Below are positions 44,109 through 52,320 of a stretch of 64,000 nucleotides of DNA, one piece after another. Position numbers and translations under genes: made by a program. The stretch spans positions 2,582,970 to 2,646,969 of the forward strand of contig NC_008391.1 in the NCBI RefSeq assembly GCF_000203915.1, read 5' to 3'. The notes under the pieces were generated by a model. That model had not been told where the DNA came from, did not search any database, and saw only the letters and a list, made by a program, of their open reading frames with translations. This DNA comes from Burkholderia ambifaria AMMD (lineage in GTDB: Bacteria; Pseudomonadota; Gammaproteobacteria; Burkholderiales; Burkholderiaceae). Every line of letters starts with the position of its first letter. Positions within the stretch are counted from its first letter, which is position 1.

Positions 44109-45575
44109 ATGAGCACGATCGCCGCCGAACGCGAACCGTCGCGCAAGCGCAGCTGGCTGCCCGAGCGCAAGCACTGGGTCGGGCAGGCCGGGCTGTGGAC
44201 GTTTACCGCCGCGCTGATCGCCATTCACCAGGGCAAGGTGCTGACGCTCGCGTTTCCGGTGCTGGCCATCGCGGTCGGCATCTGGCTGTATTTCAAGAGC
44301 CCCGCGCGCTACGTCGGCTTCATGTGGTGGGTGTGGTTCCTGAGCCCCGAGGTGCGGCGTCTGGCCGACTGGTCGAAGGGCGCGTTCACGCCGACCAGCC
44401 TGATCCAGGTCGCGCCGCTCGCGGTGACGATGATCGCCGCGTTCGGACTGATCAGGCATTACCGCGTGCTCGCGCAGCGGCGCGGCATTCCCGTGCTGCT
44501 GATGCTGTTCGGGCTGGCGTACGCGTATCTGGTCGGCATCGTGTCGAGCGGCGTGATGGCCGCGACCTACGATCTCGCGAACTGGGTGTATCCGGTGCTG
44601 ATCGGCTTTCACATCATGGTGAACTCGCGCGACTATCCCGAGTACCGCGACGTGCTGCTGTCCACGTTCATGTGGGGCGCGGCCGTGATGGGCGTGTACG
44701 GGGTCGTGCAGTACTTCGTGATGCCGCAGTGGGACGTGCTGTGGATGATCGGGTCGAACATGGGTTCGCAGGGCGAGCCGGTGCCGTACGGCGTCCGGGT
44801 ATTCAGCACGATGAACTCGTCGGGGCCGTTCGCGTTCGCGATCATGGGCGCGCTGGTGTTCGTGTTCGCGGCGCCGCAGAAGGTGCGCTGGTTCGCGGGC
44901 GCCGCCGGCTTCGTGTCGTTCGCGTTGTGTCTCGTGCGCTCGACCTGGGGCGGATGGGTGATCGCGCTCGCGATCCAGCTCCTGCAGTCGAGCAACCGCG
45001 TGCGGATGCGGATCCTGATCAGCGGCGTCGTGCTGGTCGGGCTGTGCGTGCCGCTCCTGACCGTCGGGCCCGTGGCCGACCGGCTCGGCGCGCGTCTGCA
45101 GTCGATCACGAACCTGAAGGACGACCGCAGCTACGACGACCGCAACAAGTTCTACGCGACCTTCGCGCAAACGGCGTTCACCGACGTCGCCGGTGAAGGG
45201 ATGGGCGCGACCGGCGCGTCGACCAAGCTGTCGAGCGACAGCGGCGAGCTCGGCAAGTACGGCAGCTTCGACAGCGGCGTGATGAACGTGCCGTTCGTGC
45301 TCGGCTGGCCCGGCACGCTGCTGTACCTGGCGGGCGTCGTGATGCTGCTCGGCCGCACGCTGCGCGCGGCGTTCAAGCTGCGCAAGGACAAGTTCGTCGG
45401 CGCATGCCTGAGCCTGTGCCTGTCGGTGTTCGCGATGCTCGTGTTCACGAACTCGCTGATCGGCACGGGCGGCCTGCTGCTGTTCACGGCCATTTTTTCA
45501 ATACTATCCGCGGCGCACTGGCAGAAGGCGCAGCGCCTGCTGGCCGCCGCGCAATCACGGGGAGGCGACCATTGA
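44109..45575 (+). CDS. bceI: Wzy-like polysaccharide polymerase
   Basis: A 488-residue membrane protein with about ten to twelve helices and one large periplasmic loop between about residues 330 and 400 (LQSITNLKDDRSYDDRNKFY; GEGMGATGASTKLSSDSGEL). This is the layout of O-antigen polymerase/ligase (Wzy/WaaL) proteins. In the cepacian pathway it should polymerise the exported repeat units at the periplasmic face. Its TGA overlaps the TTG start of bceJ. Confidence 0.9.
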   Translation: MSTIAAEREPSRKRSWLPERKHWVGQAGLWTFTAALIAIHQGKVLTLAFPVLAIAVGIWLYFKSPARYVGFMWWVWFLSPEVRRLADWSKGAFTPTSLIQVAPLAVTMIAAFGLIRHYRVLAQRRGIPVLLMLFGLAYAYLVGIVSSGVMAATYDLANWVYPVLIGFHIMVNSRDYPEYRDVLLSTFMWGAAVMGVYGVVQYFVMPQWDVLWMIGSNMGSQGEPVPYGVRVFSTMNSSGPFAFAIMGALVFVFAAPQKVRWFAGAAGFVSFALCLVRSTWGGWVIALAIQLLQSSNRVRMRILISGVVLVGLCVPLLTVGPVADRLGARLQSITNLKDDRSYDDRNKFYATFAQTAFTDVAGEGMGATGASTKLSSDSGELGKYGSFDSGVMNVPFVLGWPGTLLYLAGVVMLLGRTLRAAFKLRKDKFVGACLSLCLSVFAMLVFTNSLIGTGGLLLFTAIFSILSAAHWQKAQRLLAAAQSRGGDH

Positions 45576-46756
45576 GAATCGCGATCGTCACGCACGTCGT
45601 GCGACATAACGACGGCCAGGGCCGCGTCAATTACGAAATCGCGCGCGCGGCGCTGGCGGAAAACTACGAGGTCACGCTGGTCGCGTCGCATGTCGCGCCC
45701 GAGCTGCTGGCCGACCCGCGCGTGCGCTGGGTGCCGGTGAAGGTCGGCCGCTTCTGGCCGTCGAATCTCGTCAAGCAGCAGGTGTTCGCGCTGAAGAGCG
45801 CGTGGTGGCTGCGCGCGCATCGCGGCGAGTACGACGTGCTGCACGTGAACGGCTTCATCTCGTGGATCAGCGCCGACGTGAATACCGCGCACTTCGTGCA
45901 TGGCGGCTGGTTCAAGAGCCCGTACTACCCGTTCGGGCTGACGAAGGGCATGTGGTCGGCCTACCAGTACGTCTATACGCGCGTGAACACCGCGCTGGAG
46001 CGCTGGGCGTACCGGCGTTCGCGCGCGATCACGGCCGTGTCGCAGAAGGTGGCCGACGAGATCGCCGGGCTCGGCATCGACAGCCGCAAGATCAGCGTGA
46101 TCTACAACGGCGTCGACGGCAGTGCCTTCGCGGGCGCGCAGCCCGATCGCGCGGCGTTCAAGCTGCCTGACGACGCGTTCCTGCTGCTGTTCGTCGGCGA
46201 TCTGCGCACGCCGCGCAAGAACCTCGGCACCGTGCTGAAGGCGCTGACGAAGCTGCCGGCCAACGTCCATCTCGCGGTGGCCGGCTATCTGCCCGGCAGC
46301 CCGTATCCGGACGAGGCGCGCGCGCTCGGCATCGATTCGCGCGTGCACTTCCTCGGTCTCGTGAAGAACATGCCGACGCTGATGAGCTCGGTTGACGCAT
46401 ACGTGTTTCCGTCGCGCTACGAGGCGATGAGCCTGTCGCTGCTGGAGGCGATGGCGGCCGGGCTGCCGGTCGTCACCGCACGCACGGCGGGCGGCGCGGA
46501 AATCATCACGCGCGAGTGCGGGATCGTGCTCGAGGATCCGGACGATCCGGCCGCGCTCGCGCAGGCAATCGGTTCGCTCGCGGCGTCGCGCGACACCTGC
46601 CGCGCGATGGGCGACGCGGCCCGCGAATTGATGACCCGTTTCGGCTGGGCCCATATGGGCGCCCAGTACGTCGCGCTCTACCGGCGCATCGGCCAACCCA
46701 CGCAGCCGTCCGCCTTCGAGCGGGTCGAGCATGCGGTGACGCAGGAGCAATCGTGA
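45572..46756 (+). CDS. bceJ: Family 4 glycosyltransferase
   Basis: A 394-residue GT-B glycosyltransferase with family 4 features: AITAVSQKVADEIAGLGID, SVIYNGVDGSAF, LLLFVGDLRTPRKNLGTVLK and the E-x7-E donor motif in SRYEAMSLSLLEAMAAGLPV. The start is TTG at 45572, placed 6 bases after GGGGAGG and overlapping the bceI stop. Any ATG further in would cut into the conserved first strand (LRIAIVTHVV). It adds a cepacian sugar. Its stop overlaps the start of bceK. Confidence 0.9.
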   Translation: MRIAIVTHVVRHNDGQGRVNYEIARAALAENYEVTLVASHVAPELLADPRVRWVPVKVGRFWPSNLVKQQVFALKSAWWLRAHRGEYDVLHVNGFISWISADVNTAHFVHGGWFKSPYYPFGLTKGMWSAYQYVYTRVNTALERWAYRRSRAITAVSQKVADEIAGLGIDSRKISVIYNGVDGSAFAGAQPDRAAFKLPDDAFLLLFVGDLRTPRKNLGTVLKALTKLPANVHLAVAGYLPGSPYPDEARALGIDSRVHFLGLVKNMPTLMSSVDAYVFPSRYEAMSLSLLEAMAAGLPVVTARTAGGAEIITRECGIVLEDPDDPAALAQAIGSLAASRDTCRAMGDAARELMTRFGWAHMGAQYVALYRRIGQPTQPSAFERVEHAVTQEQS

Positions 46757-47922
46757 TGTCCCAATCTTCCCGGCCGATCAAATCGTTGCAGATCGGCATG
46801 CACTGGTTCCCCGAACGTGCGGGCGGCCTCGACCGGATGTACTACTCGCTCGTCGGCGCGCTGCCCGGTGCGGGCGTCGAGGTGCGCGGGCTCGTCGCCG
46901 GCTCGCCGAAGGTCGCCGACGACACGGGCGGTGCGATCCAGGGCTTCGGGCCCGCGTCGCAGCCGCTCGCGCGCCGGATGCTCGCCGCGCGCCGCGCGTT
47001 GCGCGACGAGATTCGCACCGAGCGGCCGGACGTGATTTCGTCGCACTTCGCGCTGTACACGTTCCCGGGCCTCGACGTGACGCGCGGGATTCCACAGGTG
47101 TCGCACTTCCAGGGGCCGTGGGCCGACGAAAGCCAGGTCGAGGGCGCCGCGTCGCTCGGGCAGCGCGCGAAGCGCTATCTCGAACAGGCCGTCTATACGC
47201 GCTCGTCGCGGCTGATCGTGCTGTCGCAGGCATTCGGCCAGATCCTGACGAACCGTTACGGGATCGAACCGTCGCGCGTGCGCGTGATTCCCGGCTGTGT
47301 CGATACCGCGCAGTTCGACACGCCGCTCACGCCCAGCGAGGCGCGGCACAAGCTGCAACTGCCGCAGGACCGGCCGATCGTGCTGGCCGTGCGCCGGCTC
47401 GTGCGGCGCATGGGGCTGGAGGATCTGATCGACGCGATCGGCGTCGTCAAGCAACGGCACCCGGACGTGCTGCTGCTGATCGCCGGCAAGGGCAAGATCG
47501 GCGAGGAATTGCAGCAGCGCATCGATGCGGCGGGGCTGCAGGACAACGTGAAGCTGCTCGGCTTCGTGCCCGACAACCATCTCGCGGCGCTGTACCGCGC
47601 GGCAACGGTCAGCGTCGTGCCGACGGTCGCGCTCGAGGGCTTCGGGCTGATCACCGTCGAATCGCTGGCGTCCGGCACACCGGTGCTGGTCACGCCGGTC
47701 GGCGGGTTGCCCGAGGCGGTCGCCGGGCTGTCCGACGATCTCGTGCTGCCGTCGACCGGCGCGGATGCGATCGCGGAAGGGCTCGGCGCGGCGCTGTCGG
47801 GCGCGATCAAGCTGCCGGACGAAGCCGCGTGCAAGCGCTATGCACGCGAACACTTCGACAACGCGGTGATCGCGCGGCGGGTCGCCGGTGTGTATGAGGA
47901 GGCGATTCGGGCGGCGGGGTAA
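46756..47922 (+). CDS. bceK: Family 4 glycosyltransferase
   Basis: A 388-residue GT-B glycosyltransferase. It opens KSLQIGMHWFPERAGGLDRM, with the Gly-rich acceptor-side loop, and has VRVIPGCVDTAQFD and ALEGFGLITVESLASGTPVL in the donor domain. It should add a sugar to the cepacian unit and is the last gene of the bce-I operon. An in-frame GTG lies directly before the ATG. The further genes known from cepacian synthesis (a second cluster, bce-II, with flippase and acyltransferases) are not in the window. A tandem repeat and a terminator follow. Confidence 0.9.
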   Translation: MSQSSRPIKSLQIGMHWFPERAGGLDRMYYSLVGALPGAGVEVRGLVAGSPKVADDTGGAIQGFGPASQPLARRMLAARRALRDEIRTERPDVISSHFALYTFPGLDVTRGIPQVSHFQGPWADESQVEGAASLGQRAKRYLEQAVYTRSSRLIVLSQAFGQILTNRYGIEPSRVRVIPGCVDTAQFDTPLTPSEARHKLQLPQDRPIVLAVRRLVRRMGLEDLIDAIGVVKQRHPDVLLLIAGKGKIGEELQQRIDAAGLQDNVKLLGFVPDNHLAALYRAATVSVVPTVALEGFGLITVESLASGTPVLVTPVGGLPEAVAGLSDDLVLPSTGADAIAEGLGAALSGAIKLPDEAACKRYAREHFDNAVIARRVAGVYEEAIRAAG

Positions 47923-48013
47923 GTGAACGCGGTGCGTCGCCGGCGGATTGCGGGCGGCGCGTGCGTAGGCGGACGGTTTGCGAGCTGGACGCCTGCGCCG
48001 GGCGCCCAAGCTG

Positions 48014-48078
48014 GACACCCAAGCCGGACACCCAAGCCGGACACCCAAGCCGGACACCCAAGCCGGACACCCAAGCCG
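48014..48078. repeat. Five exact tandem copies of a 13-bp unit
   Basis: The unit GACACCCAAGCCG occurs five times without change at 48014-48078, preceded by a degenerate copy (GCGCCCAAGCTG). It starts 90 bases after bceK. The last copy supplies the left arm of the terminator that follows. Copy number is likely to vary between strains through slippage. Confidence 0.95.
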
Positions 48079-48109
48079 GCTCGCGTGATTCGGGCGAGCC
48101 GGCTTTTTG
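48073..48109 (+). terminator. Intrinsic terminator of the bceB-K operon
   Basis: The 11-bp stem AAGCCGGCTCG (48073-48083) pairs with 48095-48105 around an 11-base loop and is followed by a run of T (48104-48108). Its left arm overlaps the last tandem repeat unit. Confidence 0.88.
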
Positions 48110-48157
48110 TCGTTCGCTGCCTAACTCGCCGTGGTCAGCACGCCCTTTTCGACACGC

Positions 48158-48291
48158 GTCACGCCCGCCTGCGCGTCACGGCCCAAACGGCGAACGCGAC
48201 GACGCTGACCGCCGCGCCGAGCCCACAAACTCCGATCCATCCGGCGTGCGCATACATCATCGTCGACGCAATCGCGCCGAGCCCGCTGCCG
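48158..48291 (-). pseudogene. Duplicated 3' end of the adjacent MFS transporter gene
   Basis: This 134-bp segment is a direct copy of 48303-48436, the last 44 codons of the neighbouring MFS gene, including its stop codon. Nine bases differ, and all nine fall on third codon positions of the MFS frame. No start or promoter is left, so it is a gene remnant. The pattern means the two copies diverged while both were under protein-level selection, so one was probably part of another allele or paralogue that was later mostly lost. Confidence 0.85.
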
Positions 48292-48303
48292 GCCGGACAG
48301 CCG

Positions 48304-49539
48304 TCATGCCCGCCTGCGCGTCACGGCCCAAACAGCGAATGCGACGACGCTGACCGCCGCGCCGAGCCCGCAGACGCCGATCCACCCGGCGTGCGCATAC
48401 ATCATCGTCGACGCAATCGCGCCGAGTCCGCTACCGACCGAATAGAACAGCATGTAGCAGCCGACGAGGCGCGCATGCGCGTCGGGCCGCGCGCCGAGGA
48501 TCATGCTCTGGTTCACGACGTGGACGGCCTGCCCGCCGACGTCGAGCAGCACGATGCCGACGACCAGCAGCGCGATCGACGTGCCGGCGAACGCGAGCGG
48601 CAGCCACGAGAGCGCAAGGAGCGCCAGCGCGACGCCGGTGGCCGCTTCAGCGAGCCCGCGATCGGCGAGCCGGCCCGCGCGCGCGGCGGCGGCCGCCCCC
48701 AGTGCGCCGACGAGCCCGAACGCGCCGATCTCCGTATGCGACATCGCATGCGGCGGCGCGCTCAACGGCAGGACGAGCGCGCTCCAGAAGATGCTGAACG
48801 CCGCGAACATCAGCAGCGCGATCGCCCCGCGCACGCGCAGCGCGCGCTCCGTGCGCAGCAGCGTGACCATCGACCCGAGCAGCGCCGCGTAGCCGATGCG
48901 TTCGCGCGGCGCATCGGCATCGGGCAACAGCCGCGCCAGCGCGATGAGCATCGCGATCGCGAGCGCGCCCGACACCAGATAAACCGCACGCCAGCCGGCG
49001 ATGTCCGTGACGACACCCGCGAGCGAGCGCGCGGCCAGCAGGCCGATCACGACGCCGCCCTGTGCCGCGCCCACCACGCGGCCGCGCTCGCCGGCACCCG
49101 CAAGCGCGGCCGAGCAGGCGATCAGCCCTTGCGTCATCGCGGTGCCGAGCAGCCCGACCGCGACCATGCCCGCGAGCAATGCGATGCGCGTCGACGATGC
49201 GGCCACGCCGATGCACGCCGCCGTCAGCAGCAGGAGCTGAACGGTGATCAGGCGCTTGCGGTTCAGCAGGTCGCCGAGCGGCACGACGAACAGCAGCGCG
49301 AGCGCGCAGCCGAGCTGCGTCGCGGTGATCACGCCACCGACCGCCGCCTGCGATACGCCGAAGTCGCGGGCGATCGAATCGAGCAGCGGCTGCGCGTAGT
49401 ACACGTTCGCGACGCTCGCGGCGCAGCAGACGGCCAGCAGCGCGACGCGCGCCGTGGACACGCGCGTGTCATCGGCCGGGCGAGCGGCACGTGATGCCGC
49501 GCTCGACGCGACGGTTCCTGAACGACAAGACGATTCCAT
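48304..49539 (-). CDS. MFS transporter (drug exporter type)
   Basis: A 411-residue major facilitator protein with twelve predicted helices. The loop 2-3 motif is PLGDLLNRKRLI, close to the usual G-x-L-aD-r-x-G-r-k-x-l pattern. VYYAQPLLDSIARDFGVSQA in helix one and the 12-helix layout fit the arabinose/chloramphenicol-type exporters. ATG 49539 has GAGG 8 bases upstream; an in-frame GTG at 49551 is the alternative. It diverges from an HxlR regulator with a palindromic site between them, so it is probably repressed by that regulator and induced by a toxic, perhaps quinone-like or aldehyde, compound. Its 3' end is duplicated just downstream. Confidence 0.88.
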   Translation of the reverse strand: MESSCRSGTVASSAASRAARPADDTRVSTARVALLAVCCAASVANVYYAQPLLDSIARDFGVSQAAVGGVITATQLGCALALLFVVPLGDLLNRKRLITVQLLLLTAACIGVAASSTRIALLAGMVAVGLLGTAMTQGLIACSAALAGAGERGRVVGAAQGGVVIGLLAARSLAGVVTDIAGWRAVYLVSGALAIAMLIALARLLPDADAPRERIGYAALLGSMVTLLRTERALRVRGAIALLMFAAFSIFWSALVLPLSAPPHAMSHTEIGAFGLVGALGAAAAARAGRLADRGLAEAATGVALALLALSWLPLAFAGTSIALLVVGIVLLDVGGQAVHVVNQSMILGARPDAHARLVGCYMLFYSVGSGLGAIASTMMYAHAGWIGVCGLGAAVSVVAFAVWAVTRRRA

Positions 49540-49559
49540 CGGTTGCCTCACGCAAGTGG

Positions 49560-49609
49560 TTGCAATTTGAAACTAGTTGGAGTGTAGGATAAGTAGTTTT
49601 AAAATGCAA
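49560..49609. promoter_or_regulatory. Probable HxlR operator between the MFS and HxlR genes
   Basis: Two 17-base half sites (TTGCAATTTGAAACTAG, 49560-49576, and GTAGTTTTAAAATGCAA, 49593-49609) are inverted copies that match at 14 of 17 positions, with a 16-base spacer. The region is the only AT-rich part of the neighbourhood and lies 20 bases before the MFS start and 82 before hxlR. It should let the regulator control both genes. Confidence 0.7.
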
Positions 49610-49691
49610 CTTCATGAGGCGGCGGGCGACGGGCCCGCGCGCGAATGGCCGGCGGCCCGGGCGGGCAGCCGGCGCGACAGCGGAGAGCAAT

Positions 49692-50162
49692 ATGGCCAGG
49701 CAGAGAAGTCTTGCGGATTCGCCGTGCCCGGTGGCGCGGGCGACCGATATCGTCGGCGATCGCTGGGCGTTGCTGATCGTGCGCGACGCGTTCGACGGCG
49801 TGCGCCGCTTCGGCGATTTCCGCGCGAGCCTCGGCGTCGCGAGCAACATCCTGTCGGACCGGCTGAGGATGCTGGTGGAGGCCGGCGTGTTCGACGTCGT
49901 GCCCGCGTCGGACGGCAGCGCGTATCAGGAATACGCGTTGACGAAGAAGGGCGACGGGCTGTTTCCGGTGATCGTGATGCTGCGGCAGTGGGGCGAGGCG
50001 AACCTGTTCGCGCGCGGCGAGCCGCATTCGGTGCTGGTCGAGCGCAAGACGGGCCGCGCGATCCGCAAGCTCGCGCTGCGGCACGACGACGGCCGGCCGC
50101 TGAAGGCGTCCGAGACGGTCGTGCGCAAGGTGGGTGACGACGAGGGCGGGACGCGGGGGTGA
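49692..50162 (+). CDS. HxlR-family transcriptional regulator
   Basis: A 156-residue winged helix regulator. The family core is clear: CPVARATDIVGDRWALLIVRDAF, GDFRASLGVASNILSDRLR and YALTKKGDGLFPVIVMLRQWGE. The Cys near residue 12 (SPCPVAR) is where thiol- or quinone-sensing HxlR proteins react. The tail (HSVLVERKTGRAIRKLALRH) resembles the extra domain of longer HxlR members. ATG 49692 follows CGGAGAG. It diverges from the MFS exporter with a palindrome between them and probably acts as its repressor. Confidence 0.9.
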   Translation: MARQRSLADSPCPVARATDIVGDRWALLIVRDAFDGVRRFGDFRASLGVASNILSDRLRMLVEAGVFDVVPASDGSAYQEYALTKKGDGLFPVIVMLRQWGEANLFARGEPHSVLVERKTGRAIRKLALRHDDGRPLKASETVVRKVGDDEGGTRG

Positions 50163-50605
50163 AGGCCGGTCGTGCCGTCCAATCGGCGGACGACGCTGCC
50201 CGACGCGCAGCCGATGCACTGCGATGCGCATTCGGCCTGGTCAGCGTCGCGAGCAACCCCACTGCGACGAGTAGCATCGACCGCCGCGAGCGGCAGCGTC
50301 AGCGGCGTCGACACATCGATGAAATGCAGCGATCCGTAGCCGAACGCAGCGGCGGTTCGTGTGGCCGCGGTCATCGGCATCGTCGGCGAGCCGCGCACGC
50401 ATCGCGCTCGAATACCGCGTGATAGTCGGCCCAGCACGCGATCCCGGAGAAGTACGTGTCGTGCGGCCGAGGTTTCAGGAGGGCATGATGCGTCGATACG
50501 GTCACCGCCTGCGATGCAATGCGATCGATTTACGCGCGGGAAAGGGGCGGCTTGCAGCACCACGCGACCGCATTACCGCAGGCAGGAACCGTCCGGCGAA
50601 ATCGC
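50163..50605 (-). pseudogene. Possible degraded gene between hxlR and an AraC regulator
   Basis: No intact gene fits these 443 bases. On the minus strand one frame reads a protein-like stretch (RPHDTYFSGIACWADYHAVF, about 50300-50420). It ends at a stop, while another frame continues with TAAAFGYGSLHFIDVSTPLT (about 50270-50390). This looks like a frameshifted remnant of a gene I cannot name. It could also be chance coding potential in GC-rich DNA. Confidence 0.3.
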
Positions 50606-51373
50606 TCAGTGACGTTCGCCGCGCCAGCGCCCCGGCGCGACGCCGAAGCGCTTCGTGAACGCGTGCGTGAAGGTGCTTTGGTCGGCGAAGCCGACCATGC
50701 CGGCGATGTCGACGAGCGGATGGCGGCCGTCGGCGAGCAGCACGACGGCGGCGTCGAGCCGCAGCCGCTGCAGGTAACGATGCGGGGTTTCGCCGAACGC
50801 GTCGACGAACAATTGATGAAACCGCCGCATGCCGTAGCCGCAGTGCGCGGCGAGATCGGCGATGCGCAGCGGCTCCGCGAGCCGGGCGCGCAGCCAGCGG
50901 TCGATGCGCGCGAAATCGAGGCCCGCCGCGGGCGCGGCGAGGCCGGTGTCGCCGAGCAGCGCGTCGCACAGACGCGCGGCGGCCTGCCACTGGAAGCGAT
51001 GTGCGTGCCGCGCGTCGCCGGCCGGCCCGTCGAGTTGCTCGGCGGCCGCCGCGACCTGCGCGACGAGCGAGGTCAGCGCCGGGTCGATCGATACCGCACG
51101 CGCGCTGTCGAACAGCCGCTGCGGCACCGCGAGCGACGCGGCGGGCAGGTCGAGCACGAGCTGGCGATTGTCGCCGAGGCCCGCGTAATCATGGCGCGCG
51201 CCGGCCGGAATCAGCCAGGCCGCGTGCCGGTCGATGCGCTTGCCGACGCCGTCCACCGCCATCACCATCTCGCCATCGACGCCGAGCACGACCTGATGAA
51301 AGTCGTGCACGTCGGACGCTTCGCACGTGTCGTAACGGCGCAGCGCGATGGCGGGTGACGGGATGCGTTCCAT
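50606..51373 (-). CDS. AraC-family transcriptional regulator (cupin type)
   Basis: A 255-residue regulator. The N-terminal half looks like a small cupin sensor (FHQVVLGVDGEMVMAVDGVG; WLIPAGARHDYAGLGDNRQL). The C-terminal 100 residues form the double helix-turn-helix (LRIADLAAHCGYGMRRFHQL; FGETPHRYLQRLRLDAAVVL; VDIAGMVGFADQSTFTHAFT). Effector and targets are unknown. It starts 25 bases after the FKBP gene stop on the same strand, so the two are likely cotranscribed, an unusual pairing. Confidence 0.9.
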   Translation of the reverse strand: MERIPSPAIALRRYDTCEASDVHDFHQVVLGVDGEMVMAVDGVGKRIDRHAAWLIPAGARHDYAGLGDNRQLVLDLPAASLAVPQRLFDSARAVSIDPALTSLVAQVAAAAEQLDGPAGDARHAHRFQWQAAARLCDALLGDTGLAAPAAGLDFARIDRWLRARLAEPLRIADLAAHCGYGMRRFHQLFVDAFGETPHRYLQRLRLDAAVVLLADGRHPLVDIAGMVGFADQSTFTHAFTKRFGVAPGRWRGERH

Positions 51374-51398
51374 CGGAGGGAGTCGGCCGGCGTCTTCG

Positions 51399-51740
51399 TC
51401 AGACGTCGAGCAGCTCGACTTCGAACACGAGCGTCGCGTTCGGCGGGATCACGCCGCCTGCGCCGCGCGGGCCGTACGCGAGTTGCGGCGGGATCGTCAG
51501 GCGACGCACGCCGCCGACCTTCATGCCCTGCACGCCTTCGTCCCAGCCCTTGATGACCATGCCGCCGCCGAGCACGAACGCGAACGGGTCGTTGCGGTCC
51601 TTGCTCGAGTCGAATTTCTGACCGTCGGTCAGCCAGCCCGTGTAGTGGACGCTGACGGTCTGGCCGGCTTGCGCTTCCGCGCCGGTGCCTTCGGTCAGCT
51701 CTTCGATTTTGAGGCCCGATGCGGTCGTGGTGACAGACAT
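51399..51740 (-). CDS. FKBP-type peptidyl-prolyl cis-trans isomerase
   Basis: A 113-residue single FKBP domain with [40 protein letters not shown] and [20 protein letters not shown]. The active-site Tyr, Phe, Asp and Trp positions are all there. There is no signal peptide, so it is cytoplasmic. It is the small FKBP found in many Burkholderia, related to Mip-type virulence isomerases but without their N-terminal domain. AGGAGA precedes the start. Confidence 0.94.
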   Translation of the reverse strand: MSVTTTASGLKIEELTEGTGAEAQAGQTVSVHYTGWLTDGQKFDSSKDRNDPFAFVLGGGMVIKGWDEGVQGMKVGGVRRLTIPPQLAYGPRGAGGVIPPNATLVFEVELLDV

Positions 51741-52320
51741 GACTTCTCCTGAAAGGGGTTGGGTAAAACCGCTATTGTAGGCGAGCGCGCAGCGGGCCGC
51801 CCTGCGTGGCGAAGGCCAATCCGCGTGTCGATCGCGGGTCGCTGGCGAGGCGGCCACGCATCCAGCCGGAAACGCGAATGGAACGCGCGTTTGAATTTTT
51901 CGCGAACCGGATCGACGCGGTCGAACCGTGCGAAGGGCGCGCGCGTATGAATCGTTGCGACGCGGCAAGCCGCCGGAGCGTTGGACACCACCGACCCTTC
52001 GCGCAAGACGCCCGTCGCACGGCGCTTTCACGCCGATTACGGCTCGCGTATTGAGCGCCCGCCTGTCGGTCCCACGCCGCTGTGCGCGTTCGAATCGCGG
52101 CACGCGCGAACGCCTTCCAGACGTCGTTTTTTCCGCGCCGCCGAGCGCGCCGCGTTTGGAAGCGCGCATCTACCGCGCGGCTTGCGCGCGGCGCCGCCTC
52201 GAGCCTATCTTTACAGTTATCAATGTCAAGATTTCGGCGTTGCGCGATGCGCCGCCCGGGCCCGCGCCGGCAAGGCCGCAACGGCCGCCGGGCCGCCCGA
52301 AAACCAGGAGAATCACGAAC
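51741..52320. other. Intergenic region between FKBP and the predicted hydrolase
   Basis: These 580 bases contain open frames but none with a ribosome site or a recognisable protein. The segment 52195-52230 is AT-richer and may hold the promoter of the downstream gene. I see no repeat or strong hairpin. Confidence 0.45.

Noticed and set aside
48014..48078. Tandem repeats as a CRISPR array
   Set aside because: The 13-bp units are directly adjacent without spacers, and no cas gene is present.
50485..50658. Plus-strand open frame of about 57 codons behind AGGAGGG
   Set aside because: The ribosome site is good, but the frame runs antisense into the 3' end of the AraC gene and the product is low-complexity Arg/Ala.
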